From Harmonia axyridis (Eukaryota > Arthropoda > Insecta > Coleoptera > Coccinellidae): a DNA stretch of 64,000 bases. Each line of letters starts with the position of its first letter. Position 1 is the first letter of the stretch. Below are positions 1-12,736 of the stretch, piece by piece. The stretch is from positions 8,928,001 through 8,992,000 of the forward strand of contig NC_059502.1 of NCBI RefSeq assembly GCF_914767665.1. The letters run 5' to 3'. Below the pieces are notes generated by a model. The model was not told the DNA's origin. It was given only the letters and a program-made list of their open reading frames with translations, and searched no databases. Made by a program: the position numbers and the translations under genes.

Positions 1-228
1 CGCTAGACTACTTTCTGTGGAGAAAAAGTCATCGAAAATTAGACATCCAGATTGGACTGCATCCGAGTCAGCCGTGGTGGTCATATGCCAGAAATCAAAT
101 TTAAAATGTTATGCCACAAGATTATCTTGCGGATAAATAAAATTCATGTCAATCGAATAATCCATCGTTATTTTATTGCAACTTAAAGTTCTATAGCTCT
201 AAAAAAAACACCCTTTACCTCCAATTTA
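1..228 (+). mobile_element. 3' remnant of Tc1/mariner-family element (copy A)
   Basis: The window opens inside the C-terminal transposase region of the DDE family also seen at 3541-4278, 18571-19872 and 52440-53378. The motif for TSRLDYIRASRGGHMPEI is present in decayed form, followed by the shared 3' untranslated tail and the terminal repeat ending AAAAAACACCCTTT near 228. Bases for about 100 codons are deleted between CTGTGG (about position 20) and AGAAAAAG. The 5' part lies outside the window. It is non-functional. Confidence 0.85.
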
Positions 229-1300
229 GGATCATCCTGTATAGGCAGGCAATTTCCACTCGGTCAGATCTACTCTCACTGAAATATCAGGTTTTTTTTT
301 TAGATACTGTATTTTTAATTTTCTATGGTGTACTGAATTTTGCGAGGAACTTGGAATTTCTGATCTTTACTTACACGCACAATTTCAATTCGATTCTCTA
401 CTCATCATCTAAAATTATCAATAAAGCTAATTCCCTACAGAAAACCATCATTTCCTAATCCCCCCAGACATTTCTCCCTAAAAAAAAGAAACTCAAAACC
501 CCTTAAACTTCCCACATTACGACCAGCCCTTGTTGCTATCATCCAGAGCCAACTACGAAAGAAACTTCCGCGAAAAAATTCCTTTTAATATTTAAATATG
601 TCGTGTGGCGTCCTGTGCGTAACGGCGGTTCGGGGAATAGTACGGAGCCTGGTCCGGAAAACTCCGGCGTTTTCCCGATTCCGACGGGCCCGATCATAGC
701 CGACAAGAGATAAGAAGAGTTTAAAAATTTACCGATTCATGCATACCGAACAGCAGAGTATCCCGCCATATTTTACGCGGCCGCGTCGGGAGCGATTTTT
801 GGGACACGATGAAAGTTGGTAGGACTGCAATCTGAGGATTAGAGGAACAGAACTATGGATAGCACCAATCGGACATTCAATAGTACCATTTTAGTTCACT
901 TCACAGACCTTAAATCTAGCTATCTAAGCATCTGGGCAGGCGGACGTCGAAGTGTCGTTGAAATGTATATTAAGATATTGGTATATGCGAGTATATGTAT
1001 TTCTGAGGACCAAAATCGGCAGTTTTGGCTCCTATCAAGTCACTGGAATATATTTTGTGCTCGTTTGAATGCAAAGTATACTTTGAAGCTTGTAAGTCCT
1101 CTCCCTCTAGAACGCAGCTAGTTGTCTTTAGGGATATACCGACTTTCTAACTTATTTTAAGTGTGAATCTATTTGAAAGGTAAATAGGTGGCTGTCCTTT
1201 TAATTCAAGATTTCTATTGGTGGTTCTGCTTTGTGTCATGTTTAATAACTTTCAGATGTCCCCTATCGATCTGTCAGTAGGTACATAATCAAAAAGTAAT
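229..1300. other. Unassigned non-coding DNA with a CpG-rich block at about 600-800
   Basis: No gene, RNA or repeat was recognised. The stretch is A+T-rich except for roughly 600-800, which is much richer in G+C and CpG than its surroundings. The open frame at 855-1121 has no recognisable domain and no codon signature, so I do not call it. Confidence 0.5.
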
Positions 1301-1308
1301 GATGACAG

Positions 1309-2099
1309 TAAAGCTTGACTTGATTTCAAGTTAAGCTCAAGTCAAGTAGTGGTTTTTCAATCTCAAGTCAAGTATTTATTCATCATGTACTTGAACCATA
1401 TCAAGCTACTTGATTTTAGTAGTTTTATTGTGTAGTGTCACATCAATAAAGAATGATGAAATGAGAAGGAACATTGCAGAAAACATTTTCATTTATTAAA
1501 CTTATTGTATAAAAGAACCGAAAATATAAAATAAAAATATGAATTAAATCACTACAGATCATAACTAAATGAAAAATGATGAAAAATATAGCTTCTCACT
1601 ATTGAGAAACCTCCAGGCTTTGTTTGATTTCATAATTTTCCATTCAGGATCTAAGACACATGAGGCATCTTATTGATTTGTCGCCTAACCTATTGCGGGT
1701 TTTGTAACTGTAAGAGCAGTTCTGGAAAATTGTTTTTCAACAGGAGCTGAAGATGCTGGCGTTGATAAAAAATCCTTGGCGTAGTTTGGAAAGATATTTT
1801 TGAAACTACCAAAATCTACCAATAGATTTCATAGAAATGTGAGAAAACTACTAATAAAGTCACACTGGCGAATACTTCAGTCTCTCGGCGCTCGAGGAAT
1901 CCCCTTATTTAGTCTAAGCTCGCACGAGATTGCAGAAATATATGCCATGCGACGCGTGCATATCCAGTTCAAATATTATCAAGTCAAGCAATAAATATCT
2001 GAAATCGAGTCAAGCTCAAGTATGTAATTTTTCACGAGCTTGATTTTCAAGTCAAGTAGTTGGTTAAAATGTCAAGCTGCTGGGCTTGATGAATCCCTA
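1309..2099 (-). mobile_element. hAT remnant H1
   Basis: Subterminal arrays of CAAGTCAAG/CTTGACTTG motifs flank a core that matches copies at 10221-10947, 37051-37916 and 60163-60700. The right end is TGATGAATCCCTA. The core contains, on the minus strand, a decayed version of the hAT dimerisation segment that is clearest in the copy at 37.4 kb (SSAPVERQFSRAAL). The left end is eroded. The open frame at 1800-1994 belongs to this repeat and is not a gene. Family assignment rests on the dimerisation motif; no full transposase is visible. Confidence 0.7.
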
Positions 2100-2114
2100 T
2101 ATCCTAGTAATGAA

Positions 2115-2605
2115 CTCTCAGAGGGTTAGACGGTTCGATTCGGTTCGGTTCGTATTCGATTCGTTTTCGGTAGCCGCCGGAAAAGTGTCAGACGGTAATA
2201 CGGTGTGTGTTCGGTACCTAATAGATAACTGATAGAACCGAAAGCCCCCTCGACACAAATCGGTTTCCATTCGGGTCCAGGGGTCCAGAGTTCACAAAAG
2301 CAATTGGTCGTTTACACACATACGGTTTAGTTTTGGTTCGGTCACGTTTTCGTCAAGGGAAAATATAATTTTATTTTCATTTTCTCATTTTGAATTTTGT
2401 AATTTACATTTGGCAATGTCTGATTCACTTGATATTGATATTGAGCGGCTGATTACATCAGTCTAATCAGTCCATTCGTGAAATCAAACCTTATACTAAC
2501 CGAGTGTGTGTGAAGAGTTTTCATTCGTTTTAGGCGCTACCGAAAACGAATCGAACACGCACCTAACCGAATAAAATCGTATAAGTGTGAAACGATTCTA
2601 ATAAT
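2115..2605. mobile_element. MITE with about 55-bp imperfect inverted ends, possibly PIF/Harbinger
   Basis: The left end (from about 2125) runs through GGTTCGATTCGGTTCG to CGATTCGTTTTCGGTAGC. The right end (about 2535-2600) carries the reverse complement, GCTACCGAAAACGAATCG, continuing to a related outer segment. The interior has an ATG followed by about 14 codons (SDSLDIDIERLI) that could be a transposase start remnant. The superfamily is a guess; the inverted ends are directly visible. Confidence 0.6.
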
Positions 2606-3540
2606 AATATTGACCTACTCATTGAAAGTGAATCACACTGTATAGTTGCCCCAAATATAATTCCATATTTCGGGCACATGCGAGTCAAATATCAGTTGCC
2701 CTTTTGGAGGAAAAAGTTGGCGGAGGGGCTCTCTAGCGACTTGTGTTTTGTTCCATTCCAGCCATTCTCTTCGGCTGCACCTCGGGCAATTTATAATTCA
2801 TTTTTGTGACTGTGAACGTAAAGTGAGAGGAAGATACGGCATGGCCTTGTAAAACACGGAAATACGCCCGTAGTAACTCTGGATAGTTTATTAGGAAGTG
2901 TATACCCGTGGCTTTTTGCCGTTGAAGTAGATTATTCTTTGGCAGTCGAAGTATTTTTTTTATGGAATAAGGGAAATTTTCACGTGGGATAAGATGAACT
3001 GAAAACCCCACGGCTTTTCGGGAAAAGTGGTATATTTTTAGAATTTAACAAGAAATGAAATATTTGCGATGAAATAAAAACTCTATATGCGCTTTATAGG
3101 CCGGAAGTTAGAAGCACTCTTGCGTGGTTGTACAAATTAGTATTTTTTTTGTTATTTTTCCCAAATTTCGCATGCATTTCAATATAATTAATTCAGTATT
3201 CTGAAAAGAGTTTTGATGTCAAAACTTTGTCGGCTGTGAATTTCAAAAAAACAAATAGAATAACATAGAATGACGTGATACTTCAACACAATGTCAGTTA
3301 TCACTTTTTTGGAACAAGAATGTTAAAGCATACTGAAAGATTCGACTTTCCATTCTTGATATATATAACTATAAAGGGTTTTCCAAAAGCAATGATACAT
3401 TTTAAAAATTAAAAGAAAAACTTAAATATCAAAAATTGACAACATTGTATCCTTTTTTCTTCACAATATGATATACCATTATGATATATTCGGTTTTTTA
3501 TATTGAAATATAATTCTAAAAATTCGAAAATATTATATAA
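2606..3540. other. Unassigned A+T-rich DNA
   Basis: No coding similarity, RNA gene or internal repeat was recognised. The minus-strand frames at 2733-3011 and 3409-3591 have no family features. Confidence 0.5.
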
Positions 3541-4278
3541 CGGGTGTTTTTTTTTTGAGGTATATAACTTTAAGTTGGCATTACTTTTCAAGATGGCGAC
3601 CGATTTAACGCCTGAACAACGCTTGTAAATAGTGCAATTTTATTTCGAAAATAATGGTTCTGTGCGGAATACGTATCGCGCACTACGTCCATTTCATTTT
3701 GTTTAGCGATGAAGCGCTTTTCTGGTTGAATGGCTACGTCAACAAACAAAACTGCCGCATTTGGAGTGAAGCTAATCCTCAAGTGTATGTCGAAACACCG
3801 TTACATCCAGAAAAACTGACTGTTTGGTGCGCTTTATGGGCTGGTGCAATCATTGGTCCGTACTTCTTCAAAAACGATAATGGCCAGAACGTTACAGTCA
3901 ATGGTGGTCGGTATAGAGCCATGATTACTAACTTTTTCATTCCTGAATTAAACAACCACTAGACTACTTTCTGTGGGGCTATGTAAAGTCATTGGTCTAT
4001 GCGGATAAGCCACAAACCCTTGACCATTTGGAAGACAACATTCGCCGTGTTATTGCCGATATACGGCCACAAATGTTGGAAAAAGTCATCGAAAATTGGA
4101 CGTCCAGATTGGACTACATCCGAGCCAGCCGTGGCGGTCATATGCCAGAAATCATATTTGAAATGTAATGCCACAAGATTATCTTGCGGATAAATAAAAT
4201 TCATGACAATCGAATAATCCATCGTTGTTTTATTGCAATTTAAAGTTCTTTAGCTCTAAAAAAAACACCCTTTACTTC
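3541..4278 (+). mobile_element. Internally deleted Tc1/mariner-family element (copy B)
   Basis: Ends are GGGTGTTTTTTTTTTT with GAGGTATATAACTTTAA on the left, and the inverted counterpart CTCTAAAAAAAACACCC on the right. The interior keeps transposase pieces: an N-terminal stub, then FSDEALFWLNGYVNKQNC with the first catalytic Asp, then the C-terminus. Two deletions are evident. One joins the CGTCCATTT codons to CATTTTGTTTAGCG, exactly as in the copy at 52.4 kb. The other, near 3958, joins the PELNNH codons to the DYFLWGYVKS codons and removes the second catalytic Asp. It cannot encode an active enzyme. Confidence 0.9.
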
Positions 4279-5160
4279 TTTACATGCAACTTCCGAAAGA
4301 GGACACCCTTTATTATAAAATGTTTGTTCTTATAATCGATGAGATCATATGAGATAAGAAATACATAGTAGTAAGCTATCGCAGTATTTTCGTTTATTTC
4401 CCCTTGAAGAACCCCAACTCCAAAAAGAGCGTGCATAAACCCACCCACCCATATTCGTGAGAGAAATCGTTTGACAGTCACCATATTCCACGTTCACCTG
4501 CAATAAATCCACACAAGGAGAACACCACTTTCCCTTGTTCTTCCTTCGAGACCGGATACACGCGCATACCTCACTTCCGGCTCCGATCCCCTTCTTCCAA
4601 AGGAGCGCGCGTAACCGTCGTGAACTTTTACCGTATGACCCGAGAGCATGACTCTTCGCCGACATGCGGAAAAACCCAGTTGAAATATTCACCAGCTAGA
4701 TGGGGCATTTCTCCCGATTTCACCGTGACATACACCGACTACTATCTGATCAAGTTAGCTGCTTTGTATCTCGGTCCATGAATAAAAGAGAGCATCGTTG
4801 CCTGGATCGAGTCTCAGCTGAGGTCGCAGCAGGAACCCATACATGGAAAATTGATGGGACGGATACGACGAACCGTTGACGTTGGTACCGATAGGATGCC
4901 TAGATTTTTTTTTTTGTGAATCTGGGATGTGAATCGGAAGCTCGGATTTGCGGAGCATATTAGCAGATTGCCAGATTATACTTTTTTCGTTCTTGCCTAT
5001 ATGAAAAATCGATCGTTTTCATTGAATTAGCTACTAGATCCAGCAGGACGTTGTGTCCTGCCAGACTTTCAGCTTTCGTTTCGGCAATAATACATATAGT
5101 CGTACAACTTTGCTTCCGCCGTCTTTTTCCGAAATTCTAGGCTTTATGAATTGTAAAAAA
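4279..5160. other. Unassigned DNA
   Basis: Moderately G+C-rich around 4500-4650, otherwise A+T-rich. Open frames on the minus strand (4345-4692, 4755-4958) show no recognisable domain. No repeat copies were noticed elsewhere in the window. Confidence 0.45.
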
Positions 5161-5164
5161 CTGG

Positions 5165-6200
5165 TTATACATTCATGATTCAAAGTATTGTCCATCGCTG
5201 GCTACTACTTTCCCCCATCTTTATCATTTTCGGGCAGCGTACGAATCCCGCGTTGAAATAAGAAATAACTGGTCATCTTTTGAAACCATCCACGAATCGA
5301 TCCAATTTTTTACAGTACTATAATTTATTATGTCTGTCGTTGTATTGCGGCCGTTTGTCTTTCAATGCTTGGCTCAAACGCATGAATTGCGTTTGATAAC
5401 GATCGCTTGTGATTTTTTCAGTCAGTTTTAACAACTCATAAGACAATACGCCGAGCTGATCCCTCCAAATACTGAGCTTGACCTAGGAACCGTGAATATT
5501 TAGTTTGGCCGTCGACGTGGAAGCATAGACGGGATATCGCTATGATTTTCTGCGCTTGGGATAATCGAATGAATCCCATTTTTCGTCTCCAGTCACAATG
5601 CGATGCAGAAATCCCTTCCGTCTCTGCCTTGTAAGCATCAGTTCACAAGCAAACAAACGTCGTTCAACATATCTCGGCTTCAACTCGTACGGCACCCAAA
5701 TTCTTTTTTTTCTGAATCATTTCCATGACTTTCAGGTATTTTGAAATGGCTTGTTGCGTCACTCCCAACGATCCAGCCAATTCTTGTTGTGTTCGACACG
5801 AGTCTTGATCAAGTGATGCCTCCAATTCTGCATCTACGAAAACCTTCTATCTTCTACCGCCAACCTGGTCTTCGAAGTCAAAATCACCGTTCTTAAAGCA
5901 TTGAAACCACTCTCGGCATGTTCTTTCACTAATAGCGGCCTCACTATAGATATTTGAGAGCATTCGATGAGCCTCAGTCGCAGAGTTCTTCATATTAAAG
6001 CAGAAAATTAAAAACAACCGCAAATGAGGAGAATTTGACCCGTAAGCTGATCGAGAACAGCTTTATGATGCAGACACAAATCGACTAATAATAATAATAC
6101 CTAAGCTTATTGGATGATATCTAAGATCTATTTATTTCGACCACCATTTACCGCTACAGCCATCTATTGCTAAACGGCGAAAGCAACGTTGTACACCTAA
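5165..6200 (-). pseudogene. Mariner transposase pseudogene (mauritiana/mellifera-like), copy M1
   Basis: Read on the minus strand, the sequence gives a decayed mariner transposase. In order it has an N-terminal helix-turn-helix region containing ISERTCREWFQRFKNGDFD, then TQQELAGSLGVTQQAISK, WVPYELKPR, then the first catalytic region FLHRIVTGDEKW (about 5580-5620). It continues through KPNIHGS-like and ALKDKRPQYN segments into damaged C-terminal DNA. Stops and frameshifts are frequent, and the second catalytic region is lost or scrambled. Two related copies lie at 15.73-16.83 kb and 17.65-18.15 kb. Subfamily naming is from motif memory, not a search. Confidence 0.85.
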
Positions 6201-6444
6201 TATTTTATACCAACACCCAGAATCTCCTGTCTGTTTATCGTTTAAGATTAATGAGCAGATTAATGAGAAATACTTACCAACCATAATCCAAACTTTCTAG
6301 TGTGATCATTATCTTGATACCGTTAAGAAAGTTTGATCTACGGTCCCGAGTATTTCTGATTGAGTTTCTGTGTTTACTCATTTAGTACTCAACTGAAGAA
6401 TTCTTGTACCTATGATTGAACAGTTGTGGTAAAAAATTTTCGTA

Positions 6445-6660
6445 AGTAATTACGCAAGTGCATCAAAATTATCCATTATTTTGCATGACAGCGTGTTGTC
6501 ATAAAAACTGCATAAGTTCATTTCCATTTTTGGAGAAAGAGCCCGACACCGAAGGTGGAGGGCTTTTTCTCCAAAAATGAAAATGACCGAATGAAGTTTT
6601 TCAAAGAAAACACGCTGGAATGCGAAATTATCCGGTCATTTTGATGCACGAGTGTAATTG
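6445..6660. repeat. Foldback repeat with about 100-bp inverted arms
   Basis: The left arm (about 6447-6553) contains GTGCATCAAAAT, CAGCGTGTT and TTTTTGGAGAAA; the right arm (about 6554-6660) contains their reverse complements in reverse order. The arms meet almost without a loop near 6553. It is most likely a foldback MITE and encodes nothing. Confidence 0.8.
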
Positions 6661-6814
6661 GGGGGAATATTTCCCGAATAAACTGTTACATCACTTGTCA
6701 AACTGATGTAGAATGGAATTGCCATAGATTAGAACTGTGTAAGATGCATAGAAACTAAGCATCTATGAACAGAACAATTATCGCAGTGCTGTTTCGCTTC
6801 CTACAATGCAATTA

Positions 6815-6936
6815 TCGCTGTAATTTTCGATAATTGTTTTCCAGATACATAGAATTTTTGACAGGAGGGAAATATTCGCTGTAATTTTCGATAATTGTTA
6901 TCCATATACATAGAATTTTTGACAGGAGGGGAATAT
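6815..6936. repeat. Tandem duplication, two 61-bp units
   Basis: Units at 6815-6875 and 6876-6936 both begin TCGCTGTAATTTTCGATAAT and end in GAGGG(A/G)AATAT. They differ at three positions. A recent small tandem duplication. Confidence 0.9.
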
Positions 6937-9360
6937 TCACAAAAATTCTAGAAGATACCTGAATCTGAATATGTTCAGTTCAAATTTACCTCAATACCGT
7001 TGCAAAAAATCTATTTAATATTTATTCAACACGCAAATGATCAATCACTATGATTTTCTTCTTTCTACTATTTCAATTATCCTTTTATCATACTTATAAT
7101 GTATTATTTTATTTTCAGGTAAGCATCAGATCTCATAATCCATGGAAGGTTGTGAGTATTCAATTGTTCCGAATATTATCTACAACGACAACTTCATGAA
7201 TAATTAATGTATGTATTACTTAATACCTAGGCTATACATAATAATTAAAATTCGATCGATATTCACATGTAATGCCATTTGAGGTCAAGTTAAATCCGGG
7301 AATATTTTGGAGCTTACTCATTTCAAGATAATCTTCTGAGCATAATCTTAAGCGAAAGATAATTTCGCGATATCATGGTATTTGACTAAAAAAGTCAAAC
7401 AAATAGGGTCATTGTGGTATGGCACCAGATGCTTGTACAAAATTCGATTCAATAGTCTTTTAAAGATTTATTCAACCCACTGAAATTCTTACTGTGAAAA
7501 TATTCATTAACGGAAATGACTTTGCTAAGAGATGAGTACATTGGCTGATATTTTCTGAAAATGCAAAAGGTGCCTTTTGAAACCTTCACTATATCTATAC
7601 CTAATATAGATAGTTCTTCCAGTTCGAAACTATTCTATTACGTTCAACTTGTATAAAGGTATTTCGGGATAGACGAAATACCAAAGTAATTTTCGAACTT
7701 GGAATAAATTCCCAAGTTTTATTTATTTTTTTGCTGAGACTGTTCTTTTCGGAACAACATTACTTTACTTCACTAACAACTTGTTTTTACGCCCCATGGA
7801 GTATGTCTAAAGCCACATCGGGATCCTGAAGGAAGGGAATGCGTCCATTGTACTCATTCTGCTATGCTTTTTGTTCGCCAACTTTTAATCAACATGTTCG
7901 AGTATGCAGATCCGTATTTTGTGGTTTAGGTGCACTTTTGACGCGCTGGCATTTTAGTTTCGTGGGATTAGGAAAGGAATATTGTTTTATTAATCCGTTT
8001 GTACGTGTATATTTATTTTCTAGGCATTACTTGCTTATGAACATAGGAAATGAATGTTTTATGTTTTATTGTAAATTGCGGTGGTGTCGCTTCCAGACTT
8101 GTCTCAATTTTCGATATCCTAATAAAATTTTCATTTATAATACTAATTTTTATCTGGAGTGGTAGATATTCAATATGATTATTCAACGAGAATATATGTA
8201 AATGGAAACAAAGACTTTTATGAATGTAATAATACATACTGTTACTCTGCACGTAAAAGAAATATTCGAGCAAATATTCTACCATCGCAGTGGGTTTGCC
8301 AAATTATTTGCTCAGTCGCGACAAAACGAGCATCACCATGGGAACTACATAACTAAATATTGTTTGAATCAAATTGTCATACGTGAAGATCATTTTTTTT
8401 CTGTCGTATAAACATTTATTTTCTTTTTATGAGACATTTTCTCTGAGTTCTCTATGGTCCAAATATTGAATGGTATAGTATAGACACTAGACACTATAGA
8501 CGGCTTTGATGGTGAATAAAAATATAAACATTGGTTATTATCATAAGTTCGTCCAATATTTGAAGCAAGGATCGAGAAGATATCAGCCAAAATAGTCCAA
8601 AAATGTTAAAATTATTTCTCTAATTACATTATGTCCAAGGGCCATGAAGTTTTTTTGAGATATCATTACTATAAGAAACAATGCATCTTTTTCATCGATG
8701 CCGAAGTAATAAAAATTATAAAAAATTTTATTTTATGCTTGTTCTATAAATTATCTACTTCAGGATTTCTTTCAGTTATACATATGGCTTTTCATCAATA
8801 TTACTATTTCAATATAATTCAATATTCAGACAATAATTTGCAACACACTATCAGAGATTGATAAATTGTTCTTCAAATTGATTCATAAAACTTAATACTT
8901 TGTGTCTCCAATAGATATTGATATTTGGCGATGCTTCAGCTGTATTTGCAATCGTTGTCAGGTTATCTTCTCCATTATGTACTTTCTAGAATGTTTCCAC
9001 AGATAATATTCGGTACACCTTTCGGAATAGGGAGGAATGTGGTGAATTCCATCCTTTTGTCAAACTATTGAGGGAAACAGAGAATGCTGATCAATTTTTC
9101 ATGTATTTCATGTGCATCCTTCGAATTCAATGCGGAATCTTGACGAAACGACGAAAATCTGGATCCTTCAGATCGATAGCTGACAGTCGCCTTCAACCAG
9201 TGTCAAGTTGTGCTAGTACGTTCGCTTATGGAGAAACCAGATTGCTCCAGATTTTCGTGTGTAACGTCGGTCTGCTCTGCGTCAGCTAACTATGTTAATG
9301 CCTGTAATGCTTCTATTGAGTGATGTGTTATGAACAAAAATAACAAATTTGATGGTCTTT
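6937..9360. other. Unassigned A+T-rich DNA
   Basis: No cellular exon, RNA gene or repeat was recognised. The open frames at 7839-8165 and 8631-8861 are A+T-rich and have no domain features. Confidence 0.45.
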
Positions 9361-9418
9361 CTATCAAGTCAAGATCAAGCCAAGTAGCTTGAAAATAAAG
9401 CCAAGCCGTGAATCCCTA
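9361..9418. mobile_element. Solo end of the hAT-like repeat (H2)
   Basis: Only the terminal part survives: CAAGTCAAG-type motifs followed by AAGCCAAGCCGTGAATCCCTA, matching the right end of the copy at 37.9 kb. The rest of the element is absent. Confidence 0.75.
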
Positions 9419-10115
9419 GTCGATGTTGCCAAATTTGCAATGAAAATAAAACGCTTTAGATTTCTTTTTCAGGTCTTCCAAAGTTTTTATTTTTTTATGG
9501 AAGGTTGAGAAGGTACTTGATTTCTACGAAAATAAGACTGATAAGGACTAAGTTGACTTCACCGTCACTAAAGAAATACTCCTAAATCCAACCCTGTCCA
9601 GTCTCAATAGCTCTGAGGGCGCCCCTAGTCGAAATTATTTAATCTCGTGCTTGCATACACGTACAAGTCGGAAGTCTTTGCCAGCCTCCTACGCTCCGCC
9701 GCTGAAGTGCATCAATTTTTATTTCAACTTTTGAGTCGACCGCTGCCCTAATTAGCACCGATCCTGCTCTCGTTCAACGAGTGCAACTCGAGTGAGTCTG
9801 GATTTCGTTGAGGACGTGAAAAAAAATATGTAATTTCGCCTCGCCGTCTGTTATCGACAGAGGAATCATACTTTTTGGAATTTTTCAATTATAAATGGCG
9901 AGGTAGGCGAGTGAAATTCGCGAGGACTGGTATACAAAGGATCATTTGCCTTCGGCAGGCCAGGATGCGAGGATGTTTTGATTATTTTGAATAACACCCA
10001 ACCCGAAGTGTCTTCTTAACACTGGATCACGCTGGTTCTCTTTCGTGTCTATTTTTATGCCTATTTTGTTGTCTATTTCTGAGCTGATTTCTGAGAAGCG
10101 TCTGGCACTATTATA
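9419..10115. other. Unassigned DNA, partly CpG-containing
   Basis: About 9600-9960 is richer in G+C than its flanks. No coding or repeat identity was recognised. Confidence 0.4.
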
Positions 10116-11235
10116 AAAGGTTTTTCAATAAGAGGTTTCATTTTGATACTAAAAAAAAGGATATATTTTAAGAGAAATCAATGGATCTGTATTTTATTGT
10201 AAATAGGAAGGTATAGAAAATAGGGATTCCCGGCTTGGCTTGATTTTCAAGCTACTTGGCTTGTCAAGTAGTAGTTTTTCAATCTCAAGACAAGCATTCA
10301 TTCATCAAGTACTTGAATCATATCAAGGTACTTGATTTTCAGCAGTTTCATTGTGTAGTGTCACATCAATAAAAAAAAAGATGAAATGATAAGAAACCAA
10401 AAAATAGTTTTATATATTAATCTTCTTGTTTGAAATAACCAAAAATATCAACTTTTTTGTAATAAAAATATGTGTAGTGTCACATCAATGAAAAAATTAT
10501 GTAATGAGATGGAACCTTGCAAGAAACACATTCATTTATTAAACTTATTGTAGAAAATAACGGAAAATATCAACTTTTTTGAAATAGAAGCATAAATGAA
10601 ATCATAACAAAATAATACAAAAATAATGTTTCTCAATATTGAGAAACCTCCAGGCTTTGTTTGATTTCATAATTTTCCATCCAGGATCTAAGACACATGA
10701 GGCAGCTTATAGATTAATCGCGTAACCTATTCCGGGTTTTTATAACTGTAAGAGCAGCTCTGGAAAATTGTATTTCAACAGGAGCTGAAGATGCTGGCGT
10801 TGATTGAAAATCTTAGGCCGTTTTGGCCAAGTTTGAAAGAATATTTCTGAAACTACCAAAATCTACCAATAGATTTCATAGAAATGTGAGAAAACTACTA
10901 ATAAAGTCACACTGGCGAATGCTTCAGTCTCTCGGCGCTCGAGGAATCTTGAGTGACGCACACGGTTTCGATTCATCACATCACTTACTTGTCCCAGCAG
11001 TTCAAATTTTTCCACCAGTTCAACTATTGCCGGCCAGAAGTGCTTTAGTTTAGCGAACTGTGACTTTTCACCAATTTTGTACATAGTGATTTTAACAATT
11101 TCACTGCCTTATCAAATCGTGTATCGTTCCATTTTCAGTAATGGCATAGTTTTTTCTTGTCAAATGTCAAAAAATGACATATTTCAGATCTCAAAATGAA
11201 ACGTCCTATTCAAAACCTTATTTGAGTAACCAAAC
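10116..11235. repeat. Interspersed repeat split by a hAT remnant
   Basis: 10119-10150 (AGAGGTTTCATTTTGATA) is the approximate inverse of 11198-11230 (CAAAATGAAACG). Between 10965 and 11230 the sequence resembles the reverse complement of the duplicated segments at 17.26-17.60 and 18.15-18.50 kb, sharing a CACATCACTNACTTGTCCCA block, a TATCGTTCCATTTT block and a GTCAAATGTCAAAA block. The hAT copy H3 sits inside. I infer a nested insertion into an older repeat of unknown class. Confidence 0.55.
10221..10947 (-). mobile_element. hAT remnant H3
   Basis: It starts with TAGGGATTCCCGGCTTGGCT and subterminal TTGACTTG/CAAGTAG motifs. The core matches H1, including ACCTCCAGGCTTTGTTTGAT and AACAGGAGCTGAAGATGCTG. 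It stops abruptly near 10947 (CTCGAGGAATC), before the right terminus. The open frame at 10823-11053 runs across this breakpoint and is not a gene. Confidence 0.75.
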
Positions 11236-12736
11236 CAATTTTGAACGTCAGAAACGAAAATATCATAACTAAATTACAATTGAATAGACCAAAATATCTT
11301 CATAGCAACATACGTTTGAAATTTCCTGATTCTGTGTAATCGATATTGTAGGTAGCAAACTGTGACGTCATCAGAGAATTTATGACAGTTTGGCGATTTT
11401 TTGAGAAGAATTATTATCAACAGTTTTTGGGTCGATTAGGCTTTAATGAACTATTATTCCCAAAAATGAAGTATGAATATTCCATGGCGAGATAAATTTT
11501 TGTACCTATGTTTTAAAGTAGACTATAATCTTGATGTTTTAGTGGCAAATTCTTCTTCCGTGGAAGTAACTCTTATATGAATTTTTCATTACATATAGAA
11601 AGTCTTAAACCTTACGATGTCAATGAATTATTGAACAAGCTTCATGAGTTTTCCAGAGAATTACTTCGCTCACCTGCCAACTAGACCGTTGTTGATGTGA
11701 GAAAACAACTTATTTCTTTTACACGACAAGAATTTCATTAAATTATTTCGTACAGAGTGGTCAATTTTGGATGACAGCCTGATCAAAATTACTTTAGATG
11801 TAATATCATGAATGTTACAGATAAAAAGTGCAAATAACTTTCAAAATATGTTCTACCTTCTACTACACATGCTGTATCGCTTCTCATTCTTCGAATTGAG
11901 AATCAAACAATTTGAAATAAGAAATAATGGAAATTTACAGATGTTCTGTAGGTTTTTAAAAACCCTTACATTGATAATGCTTTTGAACTATTATTATTAT
12001 TATTATCGTTATAAGACTGTAAGGAAAAATTGTAAAAATACAAAATTTCTGAAAAATTCATGATTTTTTTCGGTAAAATTTGAATTTCATTAGCAATGTG
12101 AAAGCGAAAATTATATTTGAAAAAATCATCACACCAAGAACTACAAGTGCAAACCTATTCATGTTTTATGTGACAAATACTAATATTTATTACTTATTAT
12201 TCATAAGCAATCGTTTGTAATACTCAGATATAATTTGAAATCAATTGGTGTAAAATTATGAATACCTATTCTGTTTCTTCATTAGAATCATTTCTAAAAC
12301 TCAAGTCTCCGTTTTTGCGGGTGATTAATTATATTCAATAATTTTTATCACTTCCATTTCGCATGATATGATTGATGATCATCAATTTAAAATTGATGAT
12401 TTCGAAACCAGTGAAAGTATGGATGTCGCTGGTACTTTCTAAACTCATAATTCGTTCTCTGAAACGAATGGTAGACGTTCCGTTACACATTTTCATAGCA
12501 TGTTAGATTTAAAACAAATAAAACATTCATATGTTGTATTTTAAATGGGTTTTTCCACAATAAAGAATGAAATTTCACTTAGAAATGTTCGATGCTCTAG
12601 TAAATAGTATGCATCAATGAAGTTTCAAACGATTATTCACACATTATTGACAACACCTACTCAACATTTTAGAGAACGTTCCCCAAACAGAAATCCCATA
12701 ATTTCGTCACGATGTGTGTACTTTTAGAATTTGAGT
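11236..12736. other. Unassigned A+T-rich DNA
   Basis: No gene was recognised. A short (TTA)n run lies near 11990-12005, the kind of tail seen at the LINE end at 45.79 kb, but no LINE coding remnant was found upstream of it. Confidence 0.45.

Noticed and set aside
1800..1994. Open frame shared with 10823-11053 as a small conserved gene
   Set aside because: Both lie inside copies of the hAT repeat; similarity is due to repeat identity, and the real hAT-coding direction is the other strand.
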